64,000 bases of DNA from Acidobacteriales bacterium 59-55 (GCA_001897435.1 MKSV01000007.1:124001-188000); one strand, 5' to 3'. Counted from the first letter of the stretch, positions 18,536-27,481 are shown. The notes: generated by a model not told the origin, from the letters alone. A program made the numbers and translations.

Positions 18536-18922
18536 TCATTTTTTCCTCACCGTGCGACAGTCCGCCTTCGGGTGCCCGTCGACGCCGGTGGCATAGAGCG
18601 TGACGCCACGCGCTCCGGCGTCCCACCAGATATACCGGGCAGCCGCGTAGCGCGCGCCCGAACCGGAGACTACGTTCGTGAAGATGAGCTTCTTTCCATG
18701 GAGAGGGAGGACGGCCAGGTGGTTGTCACCGGCATTCAGATATTCGACGGTAAAAGCCCCGGAAGGAAGGCCGAGAGCGACACCTTCTGCGCCGCAATCG
18801 AAGGTCGCTTGAATCCGCGTGATCTCGACGCCCGGCAGGGAAACGGTAAGGTCTTCGGCCGGGCATGCTACAGCCATTCCCGACAGCAGTATTGCTCCGG
18901 CAATTAGAGACACATACCGCAT
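18536..18922 (-). CDS. MliC/PliC-like C-type lysozyme inhibitor
   Basis: A 128-residue secreted protein with a signal peptide (MRYVSLIAGAILLSGMAVA). The mature part shows the MliC layout: FDCGAEGVAL, then SGSGARYAAARYIWW and a final GVTLYATG. In known MliC/PliC proteins the Ser-Gly-Ala-Arg-Tyr segment and the Trp-rich strand insert into the active site of C-type lysozyme. Two cysteines (after FD and near the C-terminus) could form a disulfide. There is a Cys at the signal end (ACPAED), so lipidation is possible but the lipobox is poor. The start at 18922 has GAGGG upstream. Confidence 0.7.
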   Translation of the reverse strand: MRYVSLIAGAILLSGMAVACPAEDLTVSLPGVEITRIQATFDCGAEGVALGLPSGAFTVEYLNAGDNHLAVLPLHGKKLIFTNVVSGSGARYAAARYIWWDAGARGVTLYATGVDGHPKADCRTVRKK

Positions 18923-19085
18923 GCGCAATCCCTCTTGCACACCATGCTATGCCGAAATCGTCCGCCTTTCCACCAACAGCAGGTGCTCCATTACTAGAAC
19001 CGTATCCCTTTTCTGATTGACGGCCTCGAGCGACTCGGCGACGATCCCGTGGTTTGGACGCTTTGCACGCAGCTTTGGTCTGCTT

Positions 19086-19309
19086 GATCGGCACTTTCAC
19101 TCGAATCGCGTCGTTGATTGGCCTCCGGTCGAAGTCTGCCGCCGAACCGGAGCGACTCATATCGTTTACATTCTTATCAACCACGGAAGATCGTCAGCAC
19201 ATGTTGCTTTGCCGGCCGGATGCATGAAGTTCTGACGAACAAAGACTTTGCCTCGATCGACCTGCCGACGCAGGGGATTGCCGTGGTGATGGACGAAGGA
19301 AGATTATGA
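19086..19309 (+). pseudogene. Relic of a GH42 beta-galactosidase C-terminus
   Basis: On the plus strand one frame reads PPVEVCRRTGAT, HIVYILINHG and HVALPAG, then stops. The adjacent frame goes on with HEVLTN, IDLPTQGIAVVMDEG and a stop. Joined across a one-base shift near 19220, this matches the pattern of the C-terminal beta domain of GH42 beta-galactosidases (GVEV..R, LNH, LPAG, a DLLTG-like segment, GVAVL). The stop overlaps the start of the next gene as ATGA, a trace of former operon coupling. The catalytic barrel is missing: the MliC-like gene occupies the upstream DNA. The family match is from memory of the motif order. Confidence 0.55.
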
Positions 19310-20439
19310 AGAATACGCGTCGCCAGTTTCTCCGCAATACCGCCATCGCCACAACCGCGGCCACCTTGCCGCATCTCGTCTTTGCCGCGCAGGACGAGGC
19401 GGCTCCCTTCCGCACGCCGTACAAATATCCAAAGCTCATCCTTAAAGCCACCGGCAGGAAAGGTGACTTCGACGAGCGCAGCATCGACGATCCTATAGTC
19501 TTCCATGCAAATGGAGCTTTCTACATGCTCTACATCGGATGGGACGGCATCGGCTACCAGACCGGTCTGGCTAGCTCCACCGACTTGCTTCATTGGAAAC
19601 GTGTCGCGCTGGTCGCCCCGCGCGATCCTGCGTCAAAGTTCACGAAGTACAACATTGCACTCAGCTCTATCCTGCGCAATAAACACCTTCGCTCGAACGG
19701 CGAGGCTATCAAGGTCAATGGACGCTATCTCGGAGCGTGGAACGCCTATCCCAGCGCGGGCTATGAAGAGGGTGCTGCCGTCATCGGCCTGGCGTGGTCC
19801 GACGATCTGCTGCACTGGGAGCTGACCGACCCGATTCTCTATCCGCAGGATGGTGCGCCGTGGGAGCACGGCGGTCTCTATCGTCCAGACCTCATGCTCG
19901 ACCGAGGAACCTACTACCTCTACTACAACGCCAAAACCGATATGCTGCCACAGTCCGTCGGTGGAGGCTGGCATGAGCAGACCGGAGTCGCCACGTCGCG
20001 CGACCTCAAGACCTGGACACGCTACGCCGGCAATCCTGTTCTCCGCAACGGATCTCGAGGCAGCGCCACGTATCCCGCTTCCAACCCTATACACGCCACG
20101 CAGCCGCCCACTCCCGATGCCCGCGACAGCCGTTTCGCGTCGAATCCCTTTGTCGTGCAGAATGGCAGCGACTTCGCCATGTTCTACTTCGGCTTCAGGT
20201 ATCAACAGCCGGGACGGGCCTGCGAGATGCTCGCGCTCGGCGCCGATCCCTACACCTTTGTGAAAGTCCCTGAGATCCTTATCGACACTGGAGCGCCCGG
20301 CAGCATCGATGAGACCTATGCGCACAAGCCCTCCGTCATCACTCACGAAGGCGTACTCTATCATTTCTACTGCGCTGTCTCCGGCAAGTGGCCCAACGAG
20401 ACCCGGGGCATCGCCGTCGCCCGTTCCAAGCCCTGGTAA
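19306..20439 (+). CDS. Tat-exported five-bladed beta-propeller glycosidase (GH43/GH32/GH130-like)
   Basis: A 377-residue protein with a twin-arginine signal (NTRRQFLRNTA, cleavage near FAAQD). Repeats such as SIDDPIVFHANGAFYMLYIGW, YRPDLMLDRGTYYLYYNA, and ETYAHKPSVITHEGVLYHFY each hold an acidic residue before a beta blade, as in five-bladed propeller glycosidases. The exact family and substrate cannot be fixed by eye. It begins inside the stop of a GH42 relic (ATGA), so it was probably the second gene of a glycosidase operon. AAGGAAG precedes the start. Confidence 0.75.
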   Translation: MKNTRRQFLRNTAIATTAATLPHLVFAAQDEAAPFRTPYKYPKLILKATGRKGDFDERSIDDPIVFHANGAFYMLYIGWDGIGYQTGLASSTDLLHWKRVALVAPRDPASKFTKYNIALSSILRNKHLRSNGEAIKVNGRYLGAWNAYPSAGYEEGAAVIGLAWSDDLLHWELTDPILYPQDGAPWEHGGLYRPDLMLDRGTYYLYYNAKTDMLPQSVGGGWHEQTGVATSRDLKTWTRYAGNPVLRNGSRGSATYPASNPIHATQPPTPDARDSRFASNPFVVQNGSDFAMFYFGFRYQQPGRACEMLALGADPYTFVKVPEILIDTGAPGSIDETYAHKPSVITHEGVLYHFYCAVSGKWPNETRGIAVARSKPW

Positions 20440-20621
20440 TGCGGCGCAACTACCGCACACTGAACCGCTAGTTCCCCGAAGCTACGCGGCCAACTAGCAT
20501 CTCGATGCTGGCTATGCCTGCGGCCCCCTATCCATGGCTCACCAAAAAGGCGCATACTACGTCCAATAGTGTTGGGCTGCGTGTGCAGACGAAGACCGCG
20601 GCTCACCCAGGAGAATCTCCC

Positions 20622-21770
20622 ATGCGACCCGTCACGCAACTTGCCCTGGCCGCCCTTCTCGCTCTTTCTCCAACTGGCTTTGCGCAGGTTCAGCATCAGA
20701 GTCCGACGTCGTCTAAACTGCCGACTACGTCGCCTATTCCCGGCAAGCCCACGGCTACTCCTGAAGAGAGTAAAGCTGCGGCCGCAGTAGCTGCAAGTAA
20801 GAGCGACTCGCTTCCGTCGCCCGGCGAGGACCTCGATCCGCACATCAAAAAAGGCAGCGAAGACGACGTCAGCGCGATCGGCACCCGCGACATCGGAGGC
20901 CGTGGTCTGGGCAACTGGTACTCCACCGACTGGGAGATACGCAACGGCAAGCAGTATTCGATGGAGATTGAAAAATCCGCTCACATGGTGACCGATCCGG
21001 TCATCAACGAGTACGTCAACCGAGTCGGCCAGAACATCGTGAAGAATTCGGACTGCAAAGTCCCCTTCACCATCAAGATCATTGACTCCGATGAGATCAA
21101 TGCCATGGCGCTTCCTGGCGGCTTCTTCTACGTCAACAGCGGCCTCATCATGGCCGCTGACGAGGAGGCGGAACTCGCTGGGGTGATGGCGCATGAGATC
21201 GCCCACGTCTGCGCTCACCACGCCGCCCGCCAGATGACCCGCATGAACTACATGCAGATCGGCTCCGTCCCGCTGATTATCTTCGCTCAGGGATCATGGA
21301 CTGGCTACGGTATCTACGAGGCATCGCAACTCGCCATCCCGGTTACCTTCCTCCAGTTCTCGCGCAACTTCGAGGGAGAAGCGGACTGGCTGGGGCTGCA
21401 ATACATGTACAAGGCCGGCTACGATCCACAGGCCTTCATCCAGTTCTTCGAGAAGCTGGACGCGCTCGAGAAGCACAAGCCCGGCACTTTGGCCAAGGTC
21501 TTCTCCGACCATCCCCAGACCCCGGATCGTATCGCCCGCTCCGAAGAGGAGATCGCCACTATCATGCCGCCGCGGCCTGACTACATCGTCACAACCAGCG
21601 AGTTCGACGATGTGAAGGCACGCCTTGCCCGCATTGAGAACAAGCGCAAGCTCAATAACAAGGAAAACGGCAACAAGCCCACGTTGCGTCGCGTTGGCGG
21701 CTCCAATAACGATCCTAATAACCCGAACTCCACCGGCGACGACCGACCGACACTGAGTCGGCGCGATTAG
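20622..21770 (+). CDS. Secreted M48-family zinc metalloprotease
   Basis: A 382-residue periplasmic peptidase of the BepA/YfgC-like M48 group. The signal peptide is MRPVTQLALAALLALS (cleavage near GFAQ). The zinc motif HEIAH is at residues 191-195, followed by the third-ligand segment NFEGEADWLG, and MALPGGFFYVNSGLI is typical of the group. These proteases act in outer-membrane protein quality control. The C-terminal 60 residues are Asn/Lys-rich low complexity, with no TPR domain visible. AGGAG lies eight bases before the ATG; an upstream in-frame extension lacks signal-peptide character. Confidence 0.9.
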   Translation: MRPVTQLALAALLALSPTGFAQVQHQSPTSSKLPTTSPIPGKPTATPEESKAAAAVAASKSDSLPSPGEDLDPHIKKGSEDDVSAIGTRDIGGRGLGNWYSTDWEIRNGKQYSMEIEKSAHMVTDPVINEYVNRVGQNIVKNSDCKVPFTIKIIDSDEINAMALPGGFFYVNSGLIMAADEEAELAGVMAHEIAHVCAHHAARQMTRMNYMQIGSVPLIIFAQGSWTGYGIYEASQLAIPVTFLQFSRNFEGEADWLGLQYMYKAGYDPQAFIQFFEKLDALEKHKPGTLAKVFSDHPQTPDRIARSEEEIATIMPPRPDYIVTTSEFDDVKARLARIENKRKLNNKENGNKPTLRRVGGSNNDPNNPNSTGDDRPTLSRRD

Positions 21771-21787
21771 GCAGAGCGATGCATCGT

Positions 21788-21823
21788 CGGCACCCACGTT
21801 CTATTTCCCGGACTTGGGTGCCG
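21788..21823 (+). terminator. Hairpin after the M48 protease gene
   Basis: CGGCACCCA and TGGGTGCCG form a perfect nine-pair stem around an 18-base loop between the protease gene and queF. There is no good T-run, so it may be a weak terminator or an mRNA structure in the queF leader. Confidence 0.4.
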
Positions 21824-21858
21824 GAATGTTTATGGCCGTAACACGATAAAATGGCGTT

Positions 21859-22281
21859 ATGACCACAAGGAAGACCACCGGCTACACCGAAGACCACGCC
21901 AAGTCCGGCCTCGATGCTAAATTTCCCGCGATCGAAACCTGGCCGAACCAGTTTAAGGCCTACGAGATTCTTGTCGACGATCCCGAGTTCACCAGCGTCT
22001 GCCCCAAGACGGGCCTGCCCGACTTCGGCCGCATCACCATCCTCTACATGCCGCGCAAGAGCTGCCTCGAACTCAAGTCGCTCAAGGAATATCTCTTCAC
22101 TTACCGCAATCTCGGAATTTTTCAGGAGAACATTGTCAACCAGATGCTCGACGATGTGGTCAAAGCCTGTAACCCGGTGTGGGCGAAGGTGGTTGGCGAC
22201 TTCCGGCCCCGCGGCGGCATCTCTACCATCGTCGAAGCCTTCTATCCTCGTCCTAAAAACTCCAAGGGGCCGTTGAAATAG
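21859..22281 (+). CDS. queF: NADPH-dependent 7-cyano-7-deazaguanine reductase
   Basis: A 140-residue type I QueF, which reduces preQ0 to preQ1 in queuosine biosynthesis, a tunnelling-fold (GTP cyclohydrolase-like) enzyme of the cytoplasm. The catalytic Cys48 is in FTSVCPKTGLPD with Asp55 following. The NADPH/QueF motif is the ESL-like CLELKSLKEYLFTYRN, and the C-terminus has DFRPRGGIST. Length and motifs match the short YkvM-type enzymes. No other queuosine genes are in the window. Confidence 0.96.
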   Translation: MTTRKTTGYTEDHAKSGLDAKFPAIETWPNQFKAYEILVDDPEFTSVCPKTGLPDFGRITILYMPRKSCLELKSLKEYLFTYRNLGIFQENIVNQMLDDVVKACNPVWAKVVGDFRPRGGISTIVEAFYPRPKNSKGPLK

Positions 22282-22311
22282 ATTGATTCTTCTTGCTTTC
22301 GATTCTCTGCT

Positions 22312-23541
22312 TCAGATGCGAAGGAATATCTTCCTTCGATACATCCAGAACAGAATGGACCAGTAGAGCAGCAGGGTCACGATGCCAAAGATGAGTGGCG
22401 CCAGGCCCGTTCCGAATAGCTGAAAGACGCGATAGCCGAGATGGATGTGCAGGTTGCGGCGAATGGACTCACCGAATAAGTCCGCGATCAGATAAGCCGC
22501 AATCGAGTTCATGCCGACAACCACCAGCGGGAAGGCCCATCGGCGATGGGATTTTACGTCGATGATCCAGGAGAGCGCTGCCAGAAAGTAGAAACAGACT
22601 CCGCCGCTGAACAGCGTCCACGCCGGCGTCCAGATGCGCTTCACAATAGGGCAAATTCCCGTCACGTGAAGAAGGAGTGCCGATGCGATCAGCAGCGTTC
22701 CAACCACGACAAAGCGCTTGACCGGAATCTTCGGCGCTGCCGAACGATACCATTCGCCCGCGCGCAGCCCGAGCAGCATCGTTCCCAGCGTGGGGATGAA
22801 ACTCAACGTAAGATAACCGCCGCTGTTGTAGGCAAAGCGCGATGCGCGTGGAAGTAGATTAAGGAACCAGAGGTCGAATGCCTGACCGAGGTTGCTGTTT
22901 TTGTTCCAGTGCGCGGCGAATCCGCTGAAGTTGTGGTGCCAGTCGGCGGGTACACCAACGGCAGCATAGTTGAAGCCCGCTCCGGGAGCCGGATAAAGAG
23001 CCCATGCCAGCCAATAACCGAAGAGAATAGTGCCCAGCGCAGTCCATTGCCACTTCGGCCGGCAATAGGCCAGCAGGAATGCAAACGTGTATCCCAGCCC
23101 GATCTGGGTAAGCGTGTCTTCAAAGGTGAAGTAGGTTTGGTCGCTATGCTGGGAGCGAAGAAAGATGCCGAGCGCAATCAGAATCAGACTCCGCCATAGA
23201 GTGTGCGCCAGTTGCTTTCCAAAGCTCTGCCCTTTGCGGATACGGCTGTGGATGGAATACGGAAGCGCAACCCCGACCAGAAATGTAAACCCGGGCTGAA
23301 TGGTGTCGTGCAGGCTCATCCCCGCCCATTCCACATGCGTCTGGTTGTAGGCAAGGATATGCCAGAAGAGGTTGCCGGGAAAGGCATGCGCTACGGTGGC
23401 AAAGTTCAGCACCTCGCCCATCATCAGAAGCATGACCAGCCCGCGGTACGCATCCACGGCAACATTCCGCGCCGGTGCCGCGATCTCCTGTTTTTCCATC
23501 GAGGGCGCTTCCGTTCCGGCGTTGACGATCATCGTTTGCAT
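22312..23541 (-). CDS. NagX-like membrane acyltransferase (heparan-alpha-glucosaminide N-acetyltransferase family, DUF5009)
   Basis: A polytopic inner-membrane protein of 409 residues with about ten hydrophobic helices. It has the family opening VDAYRGLVMLLMMGEVLNF, the conserved His region in GNLFWHILAYNQTHVEW, and LHDTIQPGFTFLVGVALPYS. In the human homologue HGSNAT such proteins transfer acetyl groups across a membrane to glucosamine ends; bacterial NagX genes often lie in N-acetylglucosamine regulons. Amino-sugar genes nearby (GH109-like, nagB) fit that. GGGAG lies six bases before the ATG. Confidence 0.8.
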   Translation of the reverse strand: MQTMIVNAGTEAPSMEKQEIAAPARNVAVDAYRGLVMLLMMGEVLNFATVAHAFPGNLFWHILAYNQTHVEWAGMSLHDTIQPGFTFLVGVALPYSIHSRIRKGQSFGKQLAHTLWRSLILIALGIFLRSQHSDQTYFTFEDTLTQIGLGYTFAFLLAYCRPKWQWTALGTILFGYWLAWALYPAPGAGFNYAAVGVPADWHHNFSGFAAHWNKNSNLGQAFDLWFLNLLPRASRFAYNSGGYLTLSFIPTLGTMLLGLRAGEWYRSAAPKIPVKRFVVVGTLLIASALLLHVTGICPIVKRIWTPAWTLFSGGVCFYFLAALSWIIDVKSHRRWAFPLVVVGMNSIAAYLIADLFGESIRRNLHIHLGYRVFQLFGTGLAPLIFGIVTLLLYWSILFWMYRRKIFLRI

Positions 23542-23635
23542 TCAGTTCTCCCGATTGCTGCCGACCCCCATCCCGCAGTACGCCGGCTGCGATCGACGAA
23601 GTTCGGAAGCGTTCGTAAGGTAGCACATATTGGAT

Positions 23636-23690
23636 ATGTGTATATAAATACGAAAGAAAAATACGAATAACGAAATGAAAACGTATCATA
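23636..23690. promoter_or_regulatory. A-rich operator-like region between divergent genes
   Basis: Between the NagX-like and GH109-like genes the DNA is strikingly A/T-rich and repeats a CGAA motif at short spacing: CGAAAGAAAAATACGAA (23651-23667) then CGAAATGAAAACG (23671-23683). In reverse this reads as TTTCATTTCG and TTTCTTTCG, similar to the TTTCRTTT-type sites of DeoR-family regulators such as AgaR. A role as a shared control site is inference. Confidence 0.45.
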
Positions 23691-23797
23691 GCGAAGGCGA
23701 AGTGTAGTATAACGATTCGACAAAACCTCTGTTAGAAAATCTTGGATCGACAAGGAGTGAGCCTCGGTGACAAAGAAGCTCACAATCAGGAGAGAGC

Positions 23798-25162
23798 ATG
23801 AAAAATGAATTGCCCGATACGCCGGAAGGCCTGTCACGTAGGAATTTCCTTCGACTCGGCGGCATGACAGCGGTTGGCCTCAGCCTTCAGCAGCAACTGC
23901 ACGCACAGCCTCCGAAGTCGAAGGCAGCCAGCATGATCGGAATACAGTTTGCCCCGGTCAATCCCAGGATCGGTATGATCGGCGTCGGCGGAAGGGGGAC
24001 CAGCCTGCTAAAAAATCTGCTCGCCGCGGACGCCCGGATTCTCGCCATCTGCGATGTCGTGCGGGAGAAGGCTGAGTTTGCGCAGGCGCTGGTGGTAAAG
24101 GCCGGGCAGAAGTCTCCCGAACTTTACACCAAGGGCGATCACGACTTCGAGTCGCTGGCCGGCAGGGACGATCTGGACCTCGTCATCATCGCGACGCCCT
24201 GGGATTGGCATGTGCAGATGGCGGTGGCCGCGATGACTCATGGCAAACATGCCGCCGTCGAGGTGCCCGCAGCGACATCGCTGGAAGATTGCTGGAAGCT
24301 GGTTGATACCTCCGAACACACGCGGCGGCACTGCATGATGCTCGAAAACTGCTGCTACGGATATAACGAGACCCTGATCCTGAGGATGGTTCACGAAGGC
24401 CTCTTCGGCGACCTTCTTTATGGAGAGGGCGCCTATCTTCACGATCTTCGCGAGGAACTTTTCTCCGACAAGGGCGAAGGTCTGTGGCGCCGGACCGTTC
24501 ATACCCAGCGAAACGGCAATCTTTACCCGACACATGGTCTGGGGCCGGTCGCGAATTACATGGGTATCCAGCGCGGAGACCGATTCGACTACCTCGTCTC
24601 CATGAGCACACCGCAGCGCGGCCTCGATGAGTATCGCAAGGCGCACGTGCCGCGTTCCGATCCCCGATGGTCTGAGCGCTACATTACCGGCGATCTGAAC
24701 ACTTCGCTCATCAAGACTGCCAACGGTCTTACGGTCACGCTCAAAAACGAGACGGTCAATCCTCATCCTTACAGTCGCGTGAATGTGATCGCCGGTACGA
24801 AAGGCGTCTTTGCCGATTATCCGCCGCGTATCTACTTTGACGGCCAGGCCGGAGACGAAGCCTGGGCCGGTATCGACTCGTGGAAGGAACACCAGCATCC
24901 GCTCTGGAAGCGGGAGGGAGAGATTGCGCAGAAACTCGGAGGCCATGGAGGGATGGACTACCTTATGCTGTACCGGCTGCTGCAATGCATGCGCGAAGGC
25001 CTGGTTCCGGATATGGATGTATATGATGCCGCTGCCTGGTCCGCGCCCGGACCGCTGAGCGTGCTCTCGGTGGCGCAGGGAAGCGCGCCGATGAAGTTTC
25101 CCGACTTCACACGTGGAAAATGGCACGAGCGCTCGGCATCGCAGATTGCAACGCAGACTTAG
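23798..25162 (+). CDS. Tat-exported Gfo/Idh/MocA protein of the GH109 (alpha-N-acetylgalactosaminidase) type
   Basis: A 454-residue NAD-binding oxidoreductase fold with a twin-arginine signal (LSRRNFLRLGGM). The Rossmann motif is IGMIGVGGRGTSLLKN. The C-terminal segment has GNLYPTHGLGPVANYMGI, RGDRFDYLVSMS and NETVNPHPYSRVNVIAGT, which are hallmarks of GH109. GH109 enzymes cleave alpha-N-acetylgalactosamine by NAD-dependent oxidation, elimination, addition and reduction, with the cofactor bound before Tat export. It is divergent from the NagX-like gene and is followed by a strong terminator. Family assignment is from motif memory. Confidence 0.82.
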   Translation: MKNELPDTPEGLSRRNFLRLGGMTAVGLSLQQQLHAQPPKSKAASMIGIQFAPVNPRIGMIGVGGRGTSLLKNLLAADARILAICDVVREKAEFAQALVVKAGQKSPELYTKGDHDFESLAGRDDLDLVIIATPWDWHVQMAVAAMTHGKHAAVEVPAATSLEDCWKLVDTSEHTRRHCMMLENCCYGYNETLILRMVHEGLFGDLLYGEGAYLHDLREELFSDKGEGLWRRTVHTQRNGNLYPTHGLGPVANYMGIQRGDRFDYLVSMSTPQRGLDEYRKAHVPRSDPRWSERYITGDLNTSLIKTANGLTVTLKNETVNPHPYSRVNVIAGTKGVFADYPPRIYFDGQAGDEAWAGIDSWKEHQHPLWKREGEIAQKLGGHGGMDYLMLYRLLQCMREGLVPDMDVYDAAAWSAPGPLSVLSVAQGSAPMKFPDFTRGKWHERSASQIATQT

Positions 25163-25230
25163 CGGGTAGTCGCGGCCGGAAATCTTTACCTCGCAAGATT
25201 TGGCTATGAGCCGACCAAACTCGATATAGC

Positions 25231-25268
25231 GGCCCTGTCCAGAATTTCTCTGGACAGGGCCATTTTTA
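25231..25268 (+). terminator. Strong rho-independent terminator
   Basis: GGCCCTGTCCAGA and TCTGGACAGGGCC form a perfect 13-pair stem with a five-base loop (ATTTC), followed by ATTTTTA. It ends the GH109-like transcript. Confidence 0.93.
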
Positions 25269-25362
25269 TCCGATAAGTTATTGTGTACGATGTACACATA
25301 TAGGCGCCACGACGAGATCGCTCTTGTCTGCGGGTTGTAGAACGCAGGAGAAGGAGACAAGG

Positions 25363-25866
25363 ATGAATATGTTCGAGTCCATGCTGAACGAGTTCAATCA
25401 GGAAGCGGCGGTTACAAAAAAAGTTCTGGAGCGGGTTCCGGTTGACAAACTGGCCTGGAAGCCGCATCCAAAATCGATGTCGCTTGGTCAACTGGCGTTA
25501 CATATTGCGACGGTCCCTGGCAATCTGGCCTTCATCACGCAGTCGGACGTATTTGATGCCTCGCAAAACAACTTCACCCCGCCGTGCCCGAAAGACACTG
25601 AAGAGATAAACGCTGCGCTTGAACAAAGCATCCTCAAGGTGGAAGAGACTCTCAAAGCAGCAACGGAAGAGACAGCGCAAGGCCACTGGCATTTGATGTT
25701 CGGAGACAAAGAGCTCATGAGCACACCGCGAATCAACGTGTGGCGGTCGATCATGTTGAATCACTGGTACCACCATCGAGGGCAACTCGCAGTCTATCTG
25801 CGGCTCCTTGATATCCGGGTTCCTTCGATCTACGGCCCAAGTGCGGACGAGAATCCGTTTTCTTAG
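25363..25866 (+). CDS. DinB/YfiT-family four-helix protein
   Basis: A 167-residue protein of the DinB superfamily, a four-helix bundle that usually holds a metal with three histidines. LGQLALHIATVPG carries the first His and LNHWYHHRGQLAVYLR the last two, in the right order and spacing. Functions in the family vary (thiol-dependent transferases, detoxification) and cannot be assigned. GAAGGAGACAAGG before the ATG is a strong ribosome site. The next gene starts 79 bases later in the same direction. Confidence 0.88.
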   Translation: MNMFESMLNEFNQEAAVTKKVLERVPVDKLAWKPHPKSMSLGQLALHIATVPGNLAFITQSDVFDASQNNFTPPCPKDTEEINAALEQSILKVEETLKAATEETAQGHWHLMFGDKELMSTPRINVWRSIMLNHWYHHRGQLAVYLRLLDIRVPSIYGPSADENPFS

Positions 25867-25945
25867 GCGAAGGCCAGAACCCGCATCGAGGAATGCAATT
25901 GAAGCGAAAGATGAATCAAGAGTTTTACAAGATGAGGTGATTCCC

Positions 25946-26416
25946 ATGAGTGCGCTCGAAAGCTATCCACGCATTACACCGTTTCTCTGGTTCGACTCGA
26001 ACGCCGAAGAGGCCGTCGAATTTTATCTCACCGTCTTTGAGAACTCACGCAGGCTCGACGAGCTTCGTCCAGCCGGGGACGGTTCCGCGTCAAAAAGCAA
26101 GCCGCTGACCATAGCGTTTGAACTCGATGGCCAGATATTTACCGCGCTGAACGGCGGCCCCATGTTCCACTTCACGGAAGCGGTCTCGTTTGTCATTCGC
26201 TGCGACTCGCAGCAGCAGGTGGATCATTACTGGTCCAGGCTCTCTGCCGGTGGCAGCGAGGGCCAGTGCGGCTGGCTCAAGGACAAGTTCGGCCTTTCCT
26301 GGCAGGTCGTACCTGCTCGCCTGTCCGAACTCATCCGGCATCCCAGGGCGATGGAAGCCATGCTCCAGATGAAGAAGCTGGACATCGCCCAACTCGAACG
26401 TGCCGCACAGGAATAA
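25946..26416 (+). CDS. VOC-superfamily (PhnB/3-demethylubiquinone-type) protein
   Basis: A 156-residue glyoxalase-fold protein. RITPFLWFDSNAEEAVEFYLTVF is the usual start of the PhnB-like group, GQIFTALNGGPMFHFTEAVSF follows, and the end has CGWLKDKFGLSWQVVP. These small proteins bind metals or act in detoxification, and most are uncharacterised. It follows the DinB-like gene and could share its transcript. GAGGTG precedes the ATG. Confidence 0.88.
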   Translation: MSALESYPRITPFLWFDSNAEEAVEFYLTVFENSRRLDELRPAGDGSASKSKPLTIAFELDGQIFTALNGGPMFHFTEAVSFVIRCDSQQQVDHYWSRLSAGGSEGQCGWLKDKFGLSWQVVPARLSELIRHPRAMEAMLQMKKLDIAQLERAAQE

Positions 26417-26467
26417 CATTCCGGGAAGTCGGGCATCGACTGTAATTGGTGTATTCTCATTGGGATC

Positions 26468-27253
26468 ATGCGTATCCAATTTTTGAACTCTCTCGCGTTC
26501 GCAACTCTGATTGCTGTTGCCGTTCCGCTCCTTGCGCAACAGCCTGCCGCGCCGAAGCATCAGGACACGGAAGTGTATGAGCCTGTGCCTCCCATTGTGA
26601 CTCCGGGCGCTACCGATGCCGCGCCTCCTTCCGATGCCATCGTCCTGTTCGACGGGAAGAACCTCGACCAGTGGGTGTCGAATAAGGACAAGTCCCCGGC
26701 CAAATGGATCGTCGCTGACGGTATCCTGACCGTGAACAAGAAGGCCGGCAACATCGAAACCAAGCAGACGTTCAAGGACTACCAACTCCACATCGAATGG
26801 AGGATTCCCAAGAACATCACCGGCAGCGACCAGGCGCGCGGAAATAGCGGTGTCTTTCTGGCCTCCACCGGGCCGGGCGATGATGGCTACGAGTTGCAGG
26901 TTCTTGATTCTTACAACAACAAGACCTACGTCAACGGGCAGGCCGGCAGCATCTACAAGCAGGGTATTCCGCTGGCGAACCCGGCCCGCAAGCCGGGAGA
27001 GTGGCAGAGCTACGATGTGGTGTGGACCGCGCCGAGGTTCAAGTCTGATGGTTCGCTCGAAACGCCAGCCTATGTCACCGTCTTCTTCAATGGGGTGCTG
27101 GTGCAGAATCACTTCGAACTGAAGGGACAGACGCTCTATATCGGCAAGCCCTTCTACAAGAAGTACGACCGTGCGCCGATCAAACTGCAGGCGCATGGCG
27201 ATCACAGCGAACCGATCAGCTTCCGGAATATCTGGGTCAGGGAACTCAAGTAG
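26468..27253 (+). CDS. Secreted DUF1080 (3-keto-disaccharide hydrolase domain) protein
   Basis: A 261-residue protein with a signal peptide (MRIQFLNSLAFATLIAVAVPL, cleavage near LAQQ). It is a concanavalin-like beta sandwich of the DUF1080/PF06439 type: LFDGKNLDQWVSNKD, KDYQLHIEWRIPK, GNSGVFL, GYELQVLDSY and PGEWQSYDVVW are its landmarks. Some members hydrolyse 3-keto-glycosides made by Gfo/Idh/MocA dehydrogenases, which suits the oxidoreductases in this region. A strong terminator follows. Confidence 0.88.
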   Translation: MRIQFLNSLAFATLIAVAVPLLAQQPAAPKHQDTEVYEPVPPIVTPGATDAAPPSDAIVLFDGKNLDQWVSNKDKSPAKWIVADGILTVNKKAGNIETKQTFKDYQLHIEWRIPKNITGSDQARGNSGVFLASTGPGDDGYELQVLDSYNNKTYVNGQAGSIYKQGIPLANPARKPGEWQSYDVVWTAPRFKSDGSLETPAYVTVFFNGVLVQNHFELKGQTLYIGKPFYKKYDRAPIKLQAHGDHSEPISFRNIWVRELK

Positions 27254-27304
27254 TATGCAGGCGATCTGACCGATCGCCTTGGCCCATTCTTGAAAGAGGG
27301 GATA

Positions 27305-27340
27305 AACGGTTCGGCATTCGCCGGACCGTTTTATTTTTTA
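27305..27340 (+). terminator. Strong rho-independent terminator
   Basis: AACGGTTCGGC and GCCGGACCGTT pair over 11 positions (one G-T wobble) around loop ATTC and run into TTTTATTTTTTA. It ends the DUF1080 transcript. Confidence 0.9.
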
Positions 27341-27481
27341 TCTGTGCTATGTTTTCTACCTCTCGAAATCGATGCTCTGACCTTTATTTTGAGTAGTTTG
27401 TGCGCTGTGGGGTGACGGAAGGTTACCTCGCATGCAAGCGCTATAGCCGAAGGAGTGCGATCCGCTGCTATTCTTCCCCAG

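Noticed and set aside
21771..21858. preQ1 riboswitch before queF
   Set aside because: The leader has a nine-pair hairpin but none of the conserved preQ1-I or preQ1-II loop and A-rich tail elements.
23636..23690. Repeats of CGAA-type units as a CRISPR-like array
   Set aside because: The units are too short and irregular, there are no spacers of constant length, and no cas genes are in the window.
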